Origin: Treponema sp.
GTDB lineage: Bacteria > Spirochaetota > Spirochaetia > Treponematales > Treponemataceae
Direction of reading: 5' to 3'
DNA length: 64,000 bases
NCBI GenBank assembly: GCA_016294035.1
Contig: JAEDCT010000013.1
Coordinates: forward strand, 1-64,000
The notes beneath the pieces were generated by a model that worked only from the letters and a program-made list of their open reading frames with translations, was not told the DNA's origin and ran no database searches. How positions within the stretch are numbered: position 1 is the stretch's first letter; the number at the start of each line of letters is the position of its first letter. Positions 7,326 to 15,244 of the stretch are shown here, piece after piece. Position numbers and translations under genes: made by a program.

Positions 7326-8456
7326 CTATTTCTTAATATCTGCAAGAGTGCATTTCCAGCTTACTGGAATTGCGAATTTTGCGATGCCATCATTGTCAGT
7401 TGAAACTCGGATACCAGTTGAAAGAGTTCCGAAATTGTTAGGCAAACCATAAGTCACATTTGGATATATTTCAGTTTTAGTAGAATCACTGTCACCGATC
7501 ATCATGGATAATTCTGCTTTTGCACCGAGTTCTACAGAATCATTCAATTTGTATGCGACTCGCAATGTTGTCTGGAAAGGAGTCAAATCATTGTCATCCT
7601 TTACGTATTTTTCTGTTTCTCCATTATCAAGATATTCGTTTCCAATTCCTGAAACAACATCTGCACAAAGGAAGAGACCGAGATCCTGGAAATTGTAACC
7701 AGCTGAAAGGCTGAGCGCATTTTTAGCTGAACTGGAAATAAAATCTGTGTCAGTACAGTTGTAGATATATCCGGCATTCAAAGTAAGGTTTTCAATAGCC
7801 TTCAAGCCAAAAAAGATACTTGCAGAAAGCTCATCTCCCATGACATTCTGGAATGAACCACCGATGGTTACCAGATCCTTTGATTCAGCGTTGAAACCAA
7901 AATCAAGACCTCGCTTATCCCTGTCATTGATTGAATCGTCAGTTCCTTTAAGACCGCCTGCAAAACTAAGTCTTAAGTTTCCGTCATCAAGAAGATTCCA
8001 GTTGCTGATTGCACCAAAACCGTTCTGGAGAATTCTTGCATATTTTGGATAGTCATCATTTGCAACAAGGTATCCTGCGTTTACCGGAACCTTTGTGAAA
8101 AAATCATTTCCAGCAATTAAATTGAACTGATCCACCGGCTTGAAGCGGCCATAACCGCGGAATCGAATTGTGCTTTCCTTACCGTTAAGTTTTGTGGCTG
8201 CAATTTCTGTTCTGAGTCTTGCATCGAACTTTTTATCGCTTACATCAAGCTGCAGCCTGTCACTTACTCGAGTTGTGTTTGAGTAGTCGTCCTTGTAGTT
8301 ACCGTCATCATCTTTCTGATTTTCAAAAATAAATAAATCAGAACCACCTGTTTTGTCACTGTCACCACCAAATGTGTTCACAAGTTTAATGGACTGTGCT
8401 GAAAGTGCACTGCATACAAAAGCAGATGCCGCCAAAACTGTCATAATTTTTTTCAT
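7326..8456 (-). CDS. Outer-membrane beta-barrel protein, phosphate-regulated porin candidate
   Basis: A 376-aa exported protein. The start at 8456 (MKKIMTVLAASAFVCSALSA) gives a clean signal peptide and has AGAGG upstream; the longer frame has none. The mature part is made of alternating amphipathic strands with aromatic belts (LRLSFAGGLKG, LTLNAGYIYNC, LSLSAGYNF, TLRVAYKLND) and ends in a strand-rich segment, as in spirochaete beta-barrels. It has the same four-unit Pho-type box as phoA and pstS, so a role in phosphate or phosphate-ester passage across the outer membrane is likely. It lies just downstream of the yibE-pst unit but has its own promoter. Exact family not identified. Confidence 0.75.
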   Translation of the reverse strand: MKKIMTVLAASAFVCSALSAQSIKLVNTFGGDSDKTGGSDLFIFENQKDDDGNYKDDYSNTTRVSDRLQLDVSDKKFDARLRTEIAATKLNGKESTIRFRGYGRFKPVDQFNLIAGNDFFTKVPVNAGYLVANDDYPKYARILQNGFGAISNWNLLDDGNLRLSFAGGLKGTDDSINDRDKRGLDFGFNAESKDLVTIGGSFQNVMGDELSASIFFGLKAIENLTLNAGYIYNCTDTDFISSSAKNALSLSAGYNFQDLGLFLCADVVSGIGNEYLDNGETEKYVKDDNDLTPFQTTLRVAYKLNDSVELGAKAELSMMIGDSDSTKTEIYPNVTYGLPNNFGTLSTGIRVSTDNDGIAKFAIPVSWKCTLADIKK

Positions 8457-8523
8457 AAAAAACCTCTTCACCTGTTTTGAATTTGACAAAATATAATTTG
8501 TCCTGTTTTCAGGTGATGGGCTT

Positions 8524-8578
8524 AGTTTACTCAATTAGTGTTAAGGGTTAATGAAGTGTTTGTTAAGTGTTTGTAAAA
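8524..8578 (-). promoter_or_regulatory. Candidate Pho-type box and -10 of the porin gene
   Basis: Minus strand units at 11-bp spacing: TTTTACA (8572-8578), CTTAACA (8561-8567), CTTCATT (8550-8556) and CTTAACA (8539-8545). A 9-nt gap leads to TAAACT (8524-8529) as -10. Same layout as upstream of phoA and pstS. Confidence 0.8.
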
Positions 8579-8637
8579 ATATTGTTTGTATGAAAATGTC
8601 TTTGAAAAATGTATGCTGTAATGCAGTATAATGGCAA

Positions 8638-9768
8638 CTAACGTAAAACTGTTCCTGAAATCAGTGCTGTAATTGGAGCAGTCATGGCCAAACCAAAACT
8701 TCCGGCAATTGTGTTGATGATTTCTGCAGAAACCACGTTATTGTTCAGAATGTTGTAAACTGGTGTTCCCTGAGCCATGAAAACCATCAGGAGTGCAATG
8801 CATGTTCCAGAGTAGGCAAGAAGTAGTGTGGTTGTCATTGTTCCCATGGCAGCACGTGCAACAGCCATGCCGGATTTGACTGCTTCCCGTTTTGTAACTG
8901 GAACTCTTTTTTTTCGCGCTGTTGTTACAACTTCATTAACGGCACTGGTAATGTCTACGCTTAAATCCATGACAGATCCGCTTGCTCCAATAAATACTGA
9001 AGCCATGAAAATTTGTGTCAGGTTCAGATTCTGGAAACCTGAATACAGCAGACTTTCTGAATTTGCCATTACGGCTCCATGTATGTGGAATTTTTTTGTG
9101 AAGATAAAAGATAAGATTGCAGCAAATAAAATGCCTGTCATGGAACCAGAAAATGCAGAAACAAGACGTTTGTCAAAACCGTACACCAGTGCAAGAATTA
9201 TAAAAGTCATTATGGCTACAACTACAATTCCGGTCATTATTGGATTGAAACCTTTCAGATAGAATGGCACAAGAATTTTCCACAGAACAAGAATTGTAAT
9301 TACAAATGAAAATACAGATCGTATGCCAGTCATCCCTGCAAATGAAATCAAAAAAACTGCAAAGGCAACTGCTAGTATGAATTCTACTTTTAGCCTGTAA
9401 TAGTCTATCAGGTTGACTGAATGAAATACTGTTCCAGATTCACTGGTTTCATAGTGAACGATTGCCTGAACTACATCTCCAGGTCTGAAAAGCTTGTCTT
9501 GTGAAAGAGAACCGCCCAGCATGTTCCAGCCTTCTGTCAGTTGTCCCTTGAATTTTCCGGAGAGAATTTTTACTGAACAAACCTGCTGCCCGGTTCTTAT
9601 GAGTCCAGTGTCGATTAGTTTTGAGTTGTCAACTTCTTCAACAAGTACCCTGCATTTTTCTGCATCCCTAAACTGCAATGCTCCTTCAAATCCAGTTGGA
9701 ATTGCCAGAAGAATAATCGAAATAATCAGGCACCCGAAAATTGTTGAAAGATTTTTTCTTGGACTCAT
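8638..9768 (-). CDS. YibE/F-like membrane protein
   Basis: A 376-aa integral membrane protein of the YibE/F type. Residues 1-30 form the first span, followed by an extracytoplasmic beta-rich part (about 35-125) and then a block of seven or so membrane helices to the C-terminus. The conserved stretch ASVFIGASGSVMDLSVDITS near residue 255 is characteristic. The biochemical role of the family is not established. The start ATG overlaps the phoU stop by 4 nt, so it is co-expressed with the pst operon; a link to phosphate or ion export is only contextual. Confidence 0.85.
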   Translation of the reverse strand: MSPRKNLSTIFGCLIISIILLAIPTGFEGALQFRDAEKCRVLVEEVDNSKLIDTGLIRTGQQVCSVKILSGKFKGQLTEGWNMLGGSLSQDKLFRPGDVVQAIVHYETSESGTVFHSVNLIDYYRLKVEFILAVAFAVFLISFAGMTGIRSVFSFVITILVLWKILVPFYLKGFNPIMTGIVVVAIMTFIILALVYGFDKRLVSAFSGSMTGILFAAILSFIFTKKFHIHGAVMANSESLLYSGFQNLNLTQIFMASVFIGASGSVMDLSVDITSAVNEVVTTARKKRVPVTKREAVKSGMAVARAAMGTMTTTLLLAYSGTCIALLMVFMAQGTPVYNILNNNVVSAEIINTIAGSFGLAMTAPITALISGTVLR

Positions 9769-10427
9769 TTCAAATCACCAACCATTGCAAAAATAACCCA
9801 TTCTGCAATTTTCGTTGCGTGATCACCGATTCTTTCAAAGTATTTGGCAATTAAAAGATAGTCTGCAATTTGCTCACCGGATTTTGTTTTGCTTTGAATC
9901 TGCACAACAAGTTCTTTCTTTATCTGGTGATACAGATTATCAACAATGTCATCGCTTGAAATAACTTTCTTTGCAAGAACAATGTCCCGGTTTGTGTAGG
10001 CATTGATGCTGTCATTGAGCATTTCCTGGATTTCATTTCCCATTTCATTAAGTTTGGAATTGATGAATTTCCCAAGAACATCTTTATTTGAATTGCCGGA
10101 TGTGTACATTTTTTTCATTAAGTCTGCAATATCTTCTGCATGGTCTCCGATTCTTTCCATGTCTGTAACCATTTTGAGTGCGGATGTGATGAATCTTAAG
10201 TCGGTGGCCACAGGCTGCTGCTGCAACAGAAGTTTAATGCATAGCTGTTCTATTTCTTTTTCCTTTTCATCAATTGCATCATCAGCCTTTATAATTGCAT
10301 CTGCCGAACTTGAGTCATGTGACATCAAAGCCAGAATAGAGCTTTCAATGGCAACCTCAATCATTTTTCCCATGGTTATAATTGCTGTGTTTAGTTTTCG
10401 AAGTTCTTCTTCATATTTCTCGCGCAT
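9765..10427 (-). CDS. phoU: Phosphate uptake regulator PhoU
   Basis: A 220-aa all-helical protein with two PhoU repeats. Motifs ERIGDHAEDIADLM in the first half and ERIGDHATKIAEWVI in the second are the metal-binding helices of the family. PhoU couples the Pst transporter to the phosphate-sensing kinase and restrains uptake when phosphate is plentiful. The start at 10427 (MREKYEEELRKLN) follows GGAAGG at the end of pstB and fits family length; an upstream in-frame extension overlaps pstB and is unlikely. Last gene but one of the pst unit. Confidence 0.94.
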   Translation of the reverse strand: MREKYEEELRKLNTAIITMGKMIEVAIESSILALMSHDSSSADAIIKADDAIDEKEKEIEQLCIKLLLQQQPVATDLRFITSALKMVTDMERIGDHAEDIADLMKKMYTSGNSNKDVLGKFINSKLNEMGNEIQEMLNDSINAYTNRDIVLAKKVISSDDIVDNLYHQIKKELVVQIQSKTKSGEQIADYLLIAKYFERIGDHATKIAEWVIFAMVGDLK

Positions 10428-10428
10428 A

Positions 10429-11181
10429 TTAACCAAACCTTCCTGTGATGTAATCCTCTGTTTTTTTGTTTTTAGGCATGCTGAAAATCTGCTCAGTGTT
10501 TCCAGCTTCAATTATTTCTCCGAGCAAAAAGAAAACTGTTTTGTCACTGATTCTAACAGCCTGCTGCATGTTGTGGGTTACAATTATAATTGTGTATTTT
10601 TCTTTCAACTCCATTACACAGTCTTCAATTTTTGATGTGGAAATTGGATCTAGTGCAGAAGTAGGCTCATCCATAAGCAGAACGTCAGGAGCAACTGCAA
10701 GGGCACGAGCAATGCAAAGTCTCTGCTGTTGTCCGCCGCTTAATGCCAGTGCTGATTTCTTCAGATTGTCTTTCATTTCATCCCAGATAGCAGCATTTTT
10801 CAAAGACTGTTCAACTATTTCATCAAGCTCAGATTTTCGTTTTATTCCATGGGTTCTTGGACCGTAGGCAATGTTGTCGTAAATACTCATTGGAAATGGA
10901 TTGGGCTTTTGAAATACCATTCCAACTTTTTTTCGCAGCATGTTAACGTCCATGTGGCTGTCAAAAATATTTTCGCCGTCCAGAGTAATTTTCCCGGTAA
11001 TCCTGCAGTCTTCAATCATGTCGTTCATTCTGTTGAGGCTTTTTAGCAGTGTTGATTTACCGCATCCGCTTGGTCCGATGAATGCAGTAATTTCATTAGG
11101 CTCAATGTTCAGGTTTATTTTCTTGAGTGCATGAAAGTTCCCGTAGAATAAATCCAGGTTTTCAATTTTTATTTTTTCCAT
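10429..11181 (-). CDS. pstB: Phosphate ABC transporter ATPase PstB
   Basis: Cytoplasmic ATPase of the high-affinity phosphate importer, about 250 aa as usual. Visible are Walker A GPSGCGKST, the Q-loop VFQKPNPFPMS typical of PstB, the signature LSGGQQQR, Walker B VLLMDEPTSALD and the switch His in VTHNM. I use the ATG at 11181; a GTG two codons earlier is also possible and neither has a clear ribosome site. It is separated from pstA by about 0.9 kb holding a small coiled-coil gene with its own terminator and a dead gene, so it may need its own promoter or read-through. Confidence 0.96.
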   Translation of the reverse strand: MEKIKIENLDLFYGNFHALKKINLNIEPNEITAFIGPSGCGKSTLLKSLNRMNDMIEDCRITGKITLDGENIFDSHMDVNMLRKKVGMVFQKPNPFPMSIYDNIAYGPRTHGIKRKSELDEIVEQSLKNAAIWDEMKDNLKKSALALSGGQQQRLCIARALAVAPDVLLMDEPTSALDPISTSKIEDCVMELKEKYTIIIVTHNMQQAVRISDKTVFFLLGEIIEAGNTEQIFSMPKNKKTEDYITGRFG

Positions 11182-11314
11182 GGCCACAGTTTAGGATGCT
11201 CATGTAATGATTTGATTAAGAAATGGTAAAGTTTGGGTGAAATTTTAATCCGGATATTTTTGAATGAAATGAAAAATTTTGTGATTTTGAAAATCCAGAC
11301 ACACGGTTTTCAAT

Positions 11315-11347
11315 AAAAAAGCCCGTCTTATAGTTCATAGGACAGGC
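11315..11347 (-). terminator. Terminator after the coiled-coil gene, inside the pst locus
   Basis: On the minus strand GCCTGTC (11341-11347) pairs with GACGGGC (11321-11327), including one U-G pair, and a run of six T follows. It sits between the small coiled-coil gene and pstB, so transcription from pstSCA would be reduced here. Confidence 0.6.
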
Positions 11348-11373
11348 TGGTAAAATTATTCTTGAAAATTACA

Positions 11374-11748
11374 TTACTTTGCAGGTTTTGCTTTTTTAGG
11401 TGCCTTTGCTGCAGTTGTTTTCTCTTCTGGTTTTGCAGTAGTCTTTGATGTAAGTTTTTTTTCGAGTCTTGCAATTTCCTTTGTCAAAGCCTTGTTTTCA
11501 ACCTGAAGTTTTTTGATTTCTGCCTTTAAATCTTTCTTTTCCAGCATAAGTTTTGCAATTTTTTCATCTTTTGCAGAAATCTCATTGTTTTTCTTTGTGA
11601 TCCATTGTTTGTGAGCAGCAGCAGAAGTCGATTTGTCCAGCATTTCCTTTTGTTCTGCAATGATGTTTTTTCTTCGTGTATCAACGGCTTTTTGTGCCGG
11701 AGTTTTTTCCTTGATTTCTGCAGGTGCAGCTTTTTTACAACATGCCAT
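11374..11748 (-). CDS. Lys/Ala-rich coiled-coil protein
   Basis: A 124-aa protein starting MACCKKAAPAEIKEKTPAQK behind GGAGG (start 11748). The centre is a long heptad coiled coil (NEISAKDEKIAKLMLEKKDL and KALTKEIARLEKKL), followed by a basic Ala/Pro/Lys tail (KAPKKAKPAK) like those of histone-H1-like or nucleoid-binding proteins. Two cysteines at positions 3-4. No named family. It lies inside the pst locus, same strand, between pstA and pstB, with its own terminator; a phosphate role is not shown by the sequence. Confidence 0.75.
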   Translation of the reverse strand: MACCKKAAPAEIKEKTPAQKAVDTRRKNIIAEQKEMLDKSTSAAAHKQWITKKNNEISAKDEKIAKLMLEKKDLKAEIKKLQVENKALTKEIARLEKKLTSKTTAKPEEKTTAAKAPKKAKPAK

Positions 11749-11908
11749 AAATCTTTCCTCCAATATTTAAATTATAGCATCAAAAGTTTCATTTATCAAA
11801 ATTTTTTTAATTGATGAGATTTTCTTCATGAGATTTTCTTCATGTATTTTTTTAGTGGCTTTAAAAAAGTTACTGATGAAAAATATTTAAAAGCAGCAGG
11901 GAGATAAA

Positions 11909-12067
11909 ATGAAACGATTTCTTCAATTTATATTAATAACATATTTAGTTTCAGCGGTTTTGACTTTGCCCAGCTGAAACCATTTTATGGAACAATGTTT
12001 GACGAAAAATGGGCTTAGTGGTCACCGCTGTTGCCGCTTCTGGCAATCTTGCACTTGCAAAGGCAAA
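11909..12067 (+). pseudogene. Frameshifted remnant of a small membrane or exported protein gene
   Basis: From an ATG at 11909 a frame reads MKRFLQFILITYLVSAVLTL and stops within 25 codons. Neighbouring frames continue with KPFYGTMFDEKWA and then VVTAVAASGNLALAKANYFP up to the pstA stop. This looks like one broken reading frame that has lost bases; its 3' end now meets the convergent pstA. Family not identified. The region is otherwise an unassigned 300-bp gap. Confidence 0.4.
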
Positions 12068-12997
12068 CTACTTCCCGATTTTTCTTGCTGCAATCCCTGC
12101 CAGAAGATTAATTCCCGAAACCATGAGAAGAAGCACAACTGACGTTGCAAATGCCTGACCTGTATGCAGTCCTTCTGAACTCAAAACATACATGTGCACG
12201 GCAAGTGTTCTTCCAGATTCAAATAATCCGCCTGGAATTTGTGCTACCGTTCCGGAAGTGTATATGAGTGCGGCAGTTTCTCCGACTACGCGGCCAATTG
12301 CAAGAATTATTCCGCCTAAGATTCCTGGAATTGCACCTGGCAGCACAATCCTGAAAACGGTTCTTAGTTTTCCGGCTCCAAGTCCATAGCTTCCCTCACG
12401 TAATGAATCAGGAACTGAATACAGGGCTTCTTCTGTGGTTCTCATGATTACCGGAAGAATCATTATTGCAACCGTACAGCTTCCTGCCAGAATTGAATAT
12501 CCCCAGTGCAGAAATCCCACAAACAGCAGCATGCCAAACAATCCGTAAATGATGGAAGGAATTCCCGTAAGTGTTTCAGTCGTTAACCGGACGATTCTTA
12601 CAAACCTGTTTTTCTTTTTAGAATATTCAGCAAGATAAATTGCAGATCCTATTCCAAGGGGGCATGCTATGAGCAGTGCAAGAATTGTCATCAGAAGAGT
12701 GTTCACAAGAGCTGGTGTCACGGAACAATTTTCTGATGTGTATTCCAGCGCAAAAAGAGACGGCTCCAGATATGGGATTCCTTTTGCAAGAATGTAACCA
12801 AGCATAAAAAGTAAAATTCCGAGGGTCACCGATGCACACAAATAAACTCCTGATCTTGCCAACAGGCTTTTAGTTTTCATGGAAGTTGCGCCAGCAAGCT
12901 GTCGCCGGGCTTTGCGAGGTTCCGCTTCCGCTCCATTGTTTGCCAGTGCAAACAACGTCTTCGCCGCCTCTCCAATCCCTAACTCATTTTTCATCAT
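12068..12997 (-). CDS. pstA: Phosphate ABC transporter permease PstA
   Basis: Inner-membrane permease of the phosphate importer, 309 aa with about six membrane helices and the ABC-permease EAA loop (ALYSVPDSLREGSYGLGAGK). The start at 12997 has AGGAG seven bases upstream. Residues about 5-33 are encoded by a dispersed repeat element in antisense orientation (12901-12983); the family-like part begins at Met40 (MKTKSLLARSGVYLC, 12880), which lacks a ribosome site. So the protein either carries a repeat-derived N-terminal extension or starts internally. Forms the channel with PstC. Confidence 0.94.
   Translation of the reverse strand: MMKNELGIGEAAKTLFALANNGAEAEPRKARRQLAGATSMKTKSLLARSGVYLCASVTLGILLFMLGYILAKGIPYLEPSLFALEYTSENCSVTPALVNTLLMTILALLIACPLGIGSAIYLAEYSKKKNRFVRIVRLTTETLTGIPSIIYGLFGMLLFVGFLHWGYSILAGSCTVAIMILPVIMRTTEEALYSVPDSLREGSYGLGAGKLRTVFRIVLPGAIPGILGGIILAIGRVVGETAALIYTSGTVAQIPGGLFESGRTLAVHMYVLSSEGLHTGQAFATSVVLLLMVSGINLLAGIAARKIGK
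12901..12983 (+). repeat. Dispersed hairpin repeat, copy inside pstA N-terminus
   Basis: Matches the intergenic copy at 13965-14046 in opposite orientation: shared GTCG..GGGCTTT, GGTTCCG, CTTCGC.GCC and a CAATCCCTAAC end. The inner hairpin is TTGTTTGC/GCAAACAA (12936-12943 with 12948-12955), whereas the other copy has TTGCCTG/CAGGCAA, so the pairing is kept by paired base changes. Confidence 0.75.
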
Positions 12998-13057
12998 AAA
13001 ATTTCTCCTGTCATGTTTTTACGAAAATTTTTGTAGAAAGAAAATGCAAGAACCTCA

Positions 13058-13909
13058 TCATGTGTTCATTCCGTGGCTTTTGACTACGTTGAATATCATA
13101 TTGATTCCAATAATGAACACAAAAAGAACAACACCTGTTGCAATGAGGGCTCCCCTGTGAAGGTCTGTTGCATATCCCATTTCAATGACAATATTTGCTG
13201 TAAGGGTTCTGACTCCTTTCAAGATTGAATCAGGAATTCTTGCCTGGTTTCCAGCTACCATGATTACTGCCATTGTTTCTCCGATTGCTCTTCCTATGCC
13301 AAGAATTACTCCTGCAAGTATTCCAGGTTTTGCTGCCGGAACCATTACCTTAAACACAGCGCCTTCGTGTGTTGCTCCAAGTGCCCTGGCACCTTCATAG
13401 TAGGATGATGGAATTGCGTTGAGGCTGCTTTCTGATACTGAAATTATGGTTGGCAGAATCATCATTCCAAGGAGAAGGGATGCAGTAAGAACTGAGCTTC
13501 CGTTTCCTCCGAATGTGTTTCTTACAAAGGGAACAATTACCATGAGTCCGAAAAAGCCGTATACTACGCTTGGAATTCCGGCAAGCAGGTCAATTCCGTT
13601 TTTCAAGGGGCCATGCAGTCCTTTCGGGCAAAACCTCGAAAGAAATATTGCAGTCATGAGTCCAATTGGAACACCAAAAAGAATAGCCCCTGCTGTTACG
13701 TACACACTTCCAGCAATCATGGGGAAAATTCCGAATGTGTCATTTCCTGGTTTCCATTTTTGTCCCATAAGAAAGTCAATGGCTCCGATTTTGTGAATGG
13801 CCGGTATTCCGCTGGCAAAAAGAAAGAGACAAATCATTAGTACTGCCAGAATTGAAAATGCGGCACAAACCAGGAATATTAATTTGAATAATGATTCTTT
13901 TGTTTTCAT
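13058..13909 (-). CDS. pstC: Phosphate ABC transporter permease PstC
   Basis: Partner permease of PstA, 283 aa with six predicted membrane helices. Begins MKTKESLFKLIFLVCAAF, has the extracytoplasmic stretch MGQKWKPGNDTFGIFPMIAG typical of PstC and the EAA loop (SSLNAIPSSYYEGARALGAT) that contacts PstB. Slightly short for the family but complete. The pstA start lies 60 bases downstream. Upstream, a repeat element and a strong hairpin separate it from pstS. Confidence 0.95.
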   Translation of the reverse strand: MKTKESLFKLIFLVCAAFSILAVLMICLFLFASGIPAIHKIGAIDFLMGQKWKPGNDTFGIFPMIAGSVYVTAGAILFGVPIGLMTAIFLSRFCPKGLHGPLKNGIDLLAGIPSVVYGFFGLMVIVPFVRNTFGGNGSSVLTASLLLGMMILPTIISVSESSLNAIPSSYYEGARALGATHEGAVFKVMVPAAKPGILAGVILGIGRAIGETMAVIMVAGNQARIPDSILKGVRTLTANIVIEMGYATDLHRGALIATGVVLFVFIIGINMIFNVVKSHGMNT

Positions 13910-13964
13910 AAAATATTAATGCCTTTTCCAGCCATGAATGTCCGGAAGCTTTTGATTTTTTTGC

Positions 13965-14046
13965 GTTAGGGATTGTAAGGGCAGCGAAGCTGTTGCCTGA
14001 GCCAGCAGGCAATGAAGGCGAAAGCCGGAACCCTGAAAAGCCCGAC
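13965..14046 (-). repeat. Dispersed hairpin repeat, intergenic copy between pstS and pstC
   Basis: Minus-strand copy of the element also found inside pstA. It starts GTCGGGCTTT (14037-14046), contains GGTTCCGGCTTTCGCC and a TTGCCTG/CAGGCAA hairpin (13993-14012), and ends CAATCCCTAAC (13965). It lies in the transcribed spacer of the pst operon. Confidence 0.75.
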
Positions 14047-14048
14047 GG

Positions 14049-14076
14049 CTGGAGTTTTGACCTTTCAAAACTCCAG
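14049..14076 (-). other. Perfect 12-bp hairpin after pstS
   Basis: CTGGAGTTTTGA (14049-14060) and TCAAAACTCCAG (14065-14076) form a perfect stem with a 4-nt loop, eight bases after the pstS stop. No T-run follows on the minus strand. Such hairpins after the binding-protein gene commonly protect the upstream mRNA and allow more binding protein than permease; that role is inferred. Confidence 0.7.
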
Positions 14077-14084
14077 CGAACGCC

Positions 14085-14963
14085 CTATTTGATAATTTCA
14101 TTCCACTTCTGGATTTTTCCAGTGTAGATGTCGCGGACGGTGTTTTTGTTAGCGTTGTCCAGTGGGTTTGATTTGTTGACAACAACTGCAATACCGTCCA
14201 TGGCAATAGTGATTTCCTTGAGTCCCTTTGACTTTTCAGTTTCCTTGAGACTGCGGCTTGCCATTCCAATGTCACAGGTTTCTGATGCAGCATTTGTTAT
14301 TCCAGTTGTAGAGTCGCTTGTCTGGAGCTCAATCTTTACATTAGGATTCACAGACTTGTAGGCTTCAATTAGTTTTTCCATTACTGGAGAAACTGAACTT
14401 GATCCTGCAACAACAACCTTTCCTGATGCCTTGCCTGATGATTTGAAGCTGTAAGCAGAATTTGTGTCCACGGAAATGTACTTGTTCTTTTCAACGATTT
14501 TCTGCCCCTGATCGCTCATGATGAAATTCACAAAGTCCTGTGCCGCTGCAGAAATACTTGCCTTTACCGCAATGTTGAATGGTCTGCTGATTTTGTAGCT
14601 GCCATTTTTGATGTTGTCAATTGTTGCCTGAACACCGTCAATTTTCAGGGCCTTTACTGAATCGTTGAGTGAACCAAGGGAAACATAACCGATTGAGTAA
14701 TTGTCTCCGGCTACGCTGGTGAGCATTACTGATGTTGAGTTTGTGATTGCGGCTTCGTCTGTTGTGTAGTCAACTTTCTTTCCGCTGGAATTCTTTTGTT
14801 CAACACCGAAGAGTTCAATGAATGCACCGCGGGTTCCGCTTCCGTCTTCACGGCTCAAGACTGAAATTGATTTCTTGCTGTTGAATTTTGGTGCTGCAAA
14901 AACTGATGCAGCTGCAGTAATAGCCAGAGCCATTGCTGTGATTTTTTTAAGTGTAGGTTTCAT
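14085..14963 (-). CDS. pstS: Phosphate-binding protein PstS, circularly permuted
   Basis: Exported phosphate-binding protein, 292 aa, signal peptide about residues 1-23, ribosome site GAGGAG before the ATG at 14963. The two halves are in reverse order compared with ordinary PstS. The segment that is normally C-terminal comes first (SREDGSGTRG at 37-46, then GYVSLGSLNDSVKALKIDGV, ISRPFNIAVK and GQKIVEKNKYISV). The normally N-terminal half comes last (GSSSVSPVMEKLIEAYKS from 187, DIGMASRSLKETE near 230, DGIAVVVNKSNPL, DIYTGKIQKWNEI at the end). All ligand loops are present, so it should bind phosphate. First gene of the pst unit, with a Pho-type box upstream. Confidence 0.93.
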   Translation of the reverse strand: MKPTLKKITAMALAITAAASVFAAPKFNSKKSISVLSREDGSGTRGAFIELFGVEQKNSSGKKVDYTTDEAAITNSTSVMLTSVAGDNYSIGYVSLGSLNDSVKALKIDGVQATIDNIKNGSYKISRPFNIAVKASISAAAQDFVNFIMSDQGQKIVEKNKYISVDTNSAYSFKSSGKASGKVVVAGSSSVSPVMEKLIEAYKSVNPNVKIELQTSDSTTGITNAASETCDIGMASRSLKETEKSKGLKEITIAMDGIAVVVNKSNPLDNANKNTVRDIYTGKIQKWNEIIK

Positions 14964-14995
14964 AAGAAAAATCTCCTCATAATTAAGATAGACTT

Positions 14996-15050
14996 AATCT
15001 ACAGAAGCTGTGTTAAGCTATCGGGAAGATTCTGTTAAGTTTTTGTAAAA
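14996..15050 (-). promoter_or_regulatory. Candidate Pho-type box and -10 of pstS
   Basis: Minus strand units at 11-bp spacing: TTTTACA (15044-15050), CTTAACA (15033-15039), CTTCCCG (15022-15028) and CTTAACA (15011-15017). A 9-nt gap leads to TAGATT (14996-15001). Third occurrence of the shared layout. Confidence 0.8.
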
Positions 15051-15244
15051 TAGTTTCGTGTTATGCATGGGGTGCAGGCAGTATATTGTCATGGACTTGA
15101 AAATTCAAAGATAATCAAAACCAGTCCTGGTGACGTTTTGGTGATTGAATTTTTATCCGGATGCTGGAAATTGTGGTAATCTAGAATAAGGTTAACCCTT
15201 GTCCTGAAAATGGGAAGGGTATGGCCTAAAAAGGAGAGGTTGCC

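Noticed and set aside
15145..15240. Riboswitch or leader RNA before the membrane HTH gene
   Set aside because: Only one ACCCTT/AAGGGT stem is visible and no known riboswitch core could be recognised.
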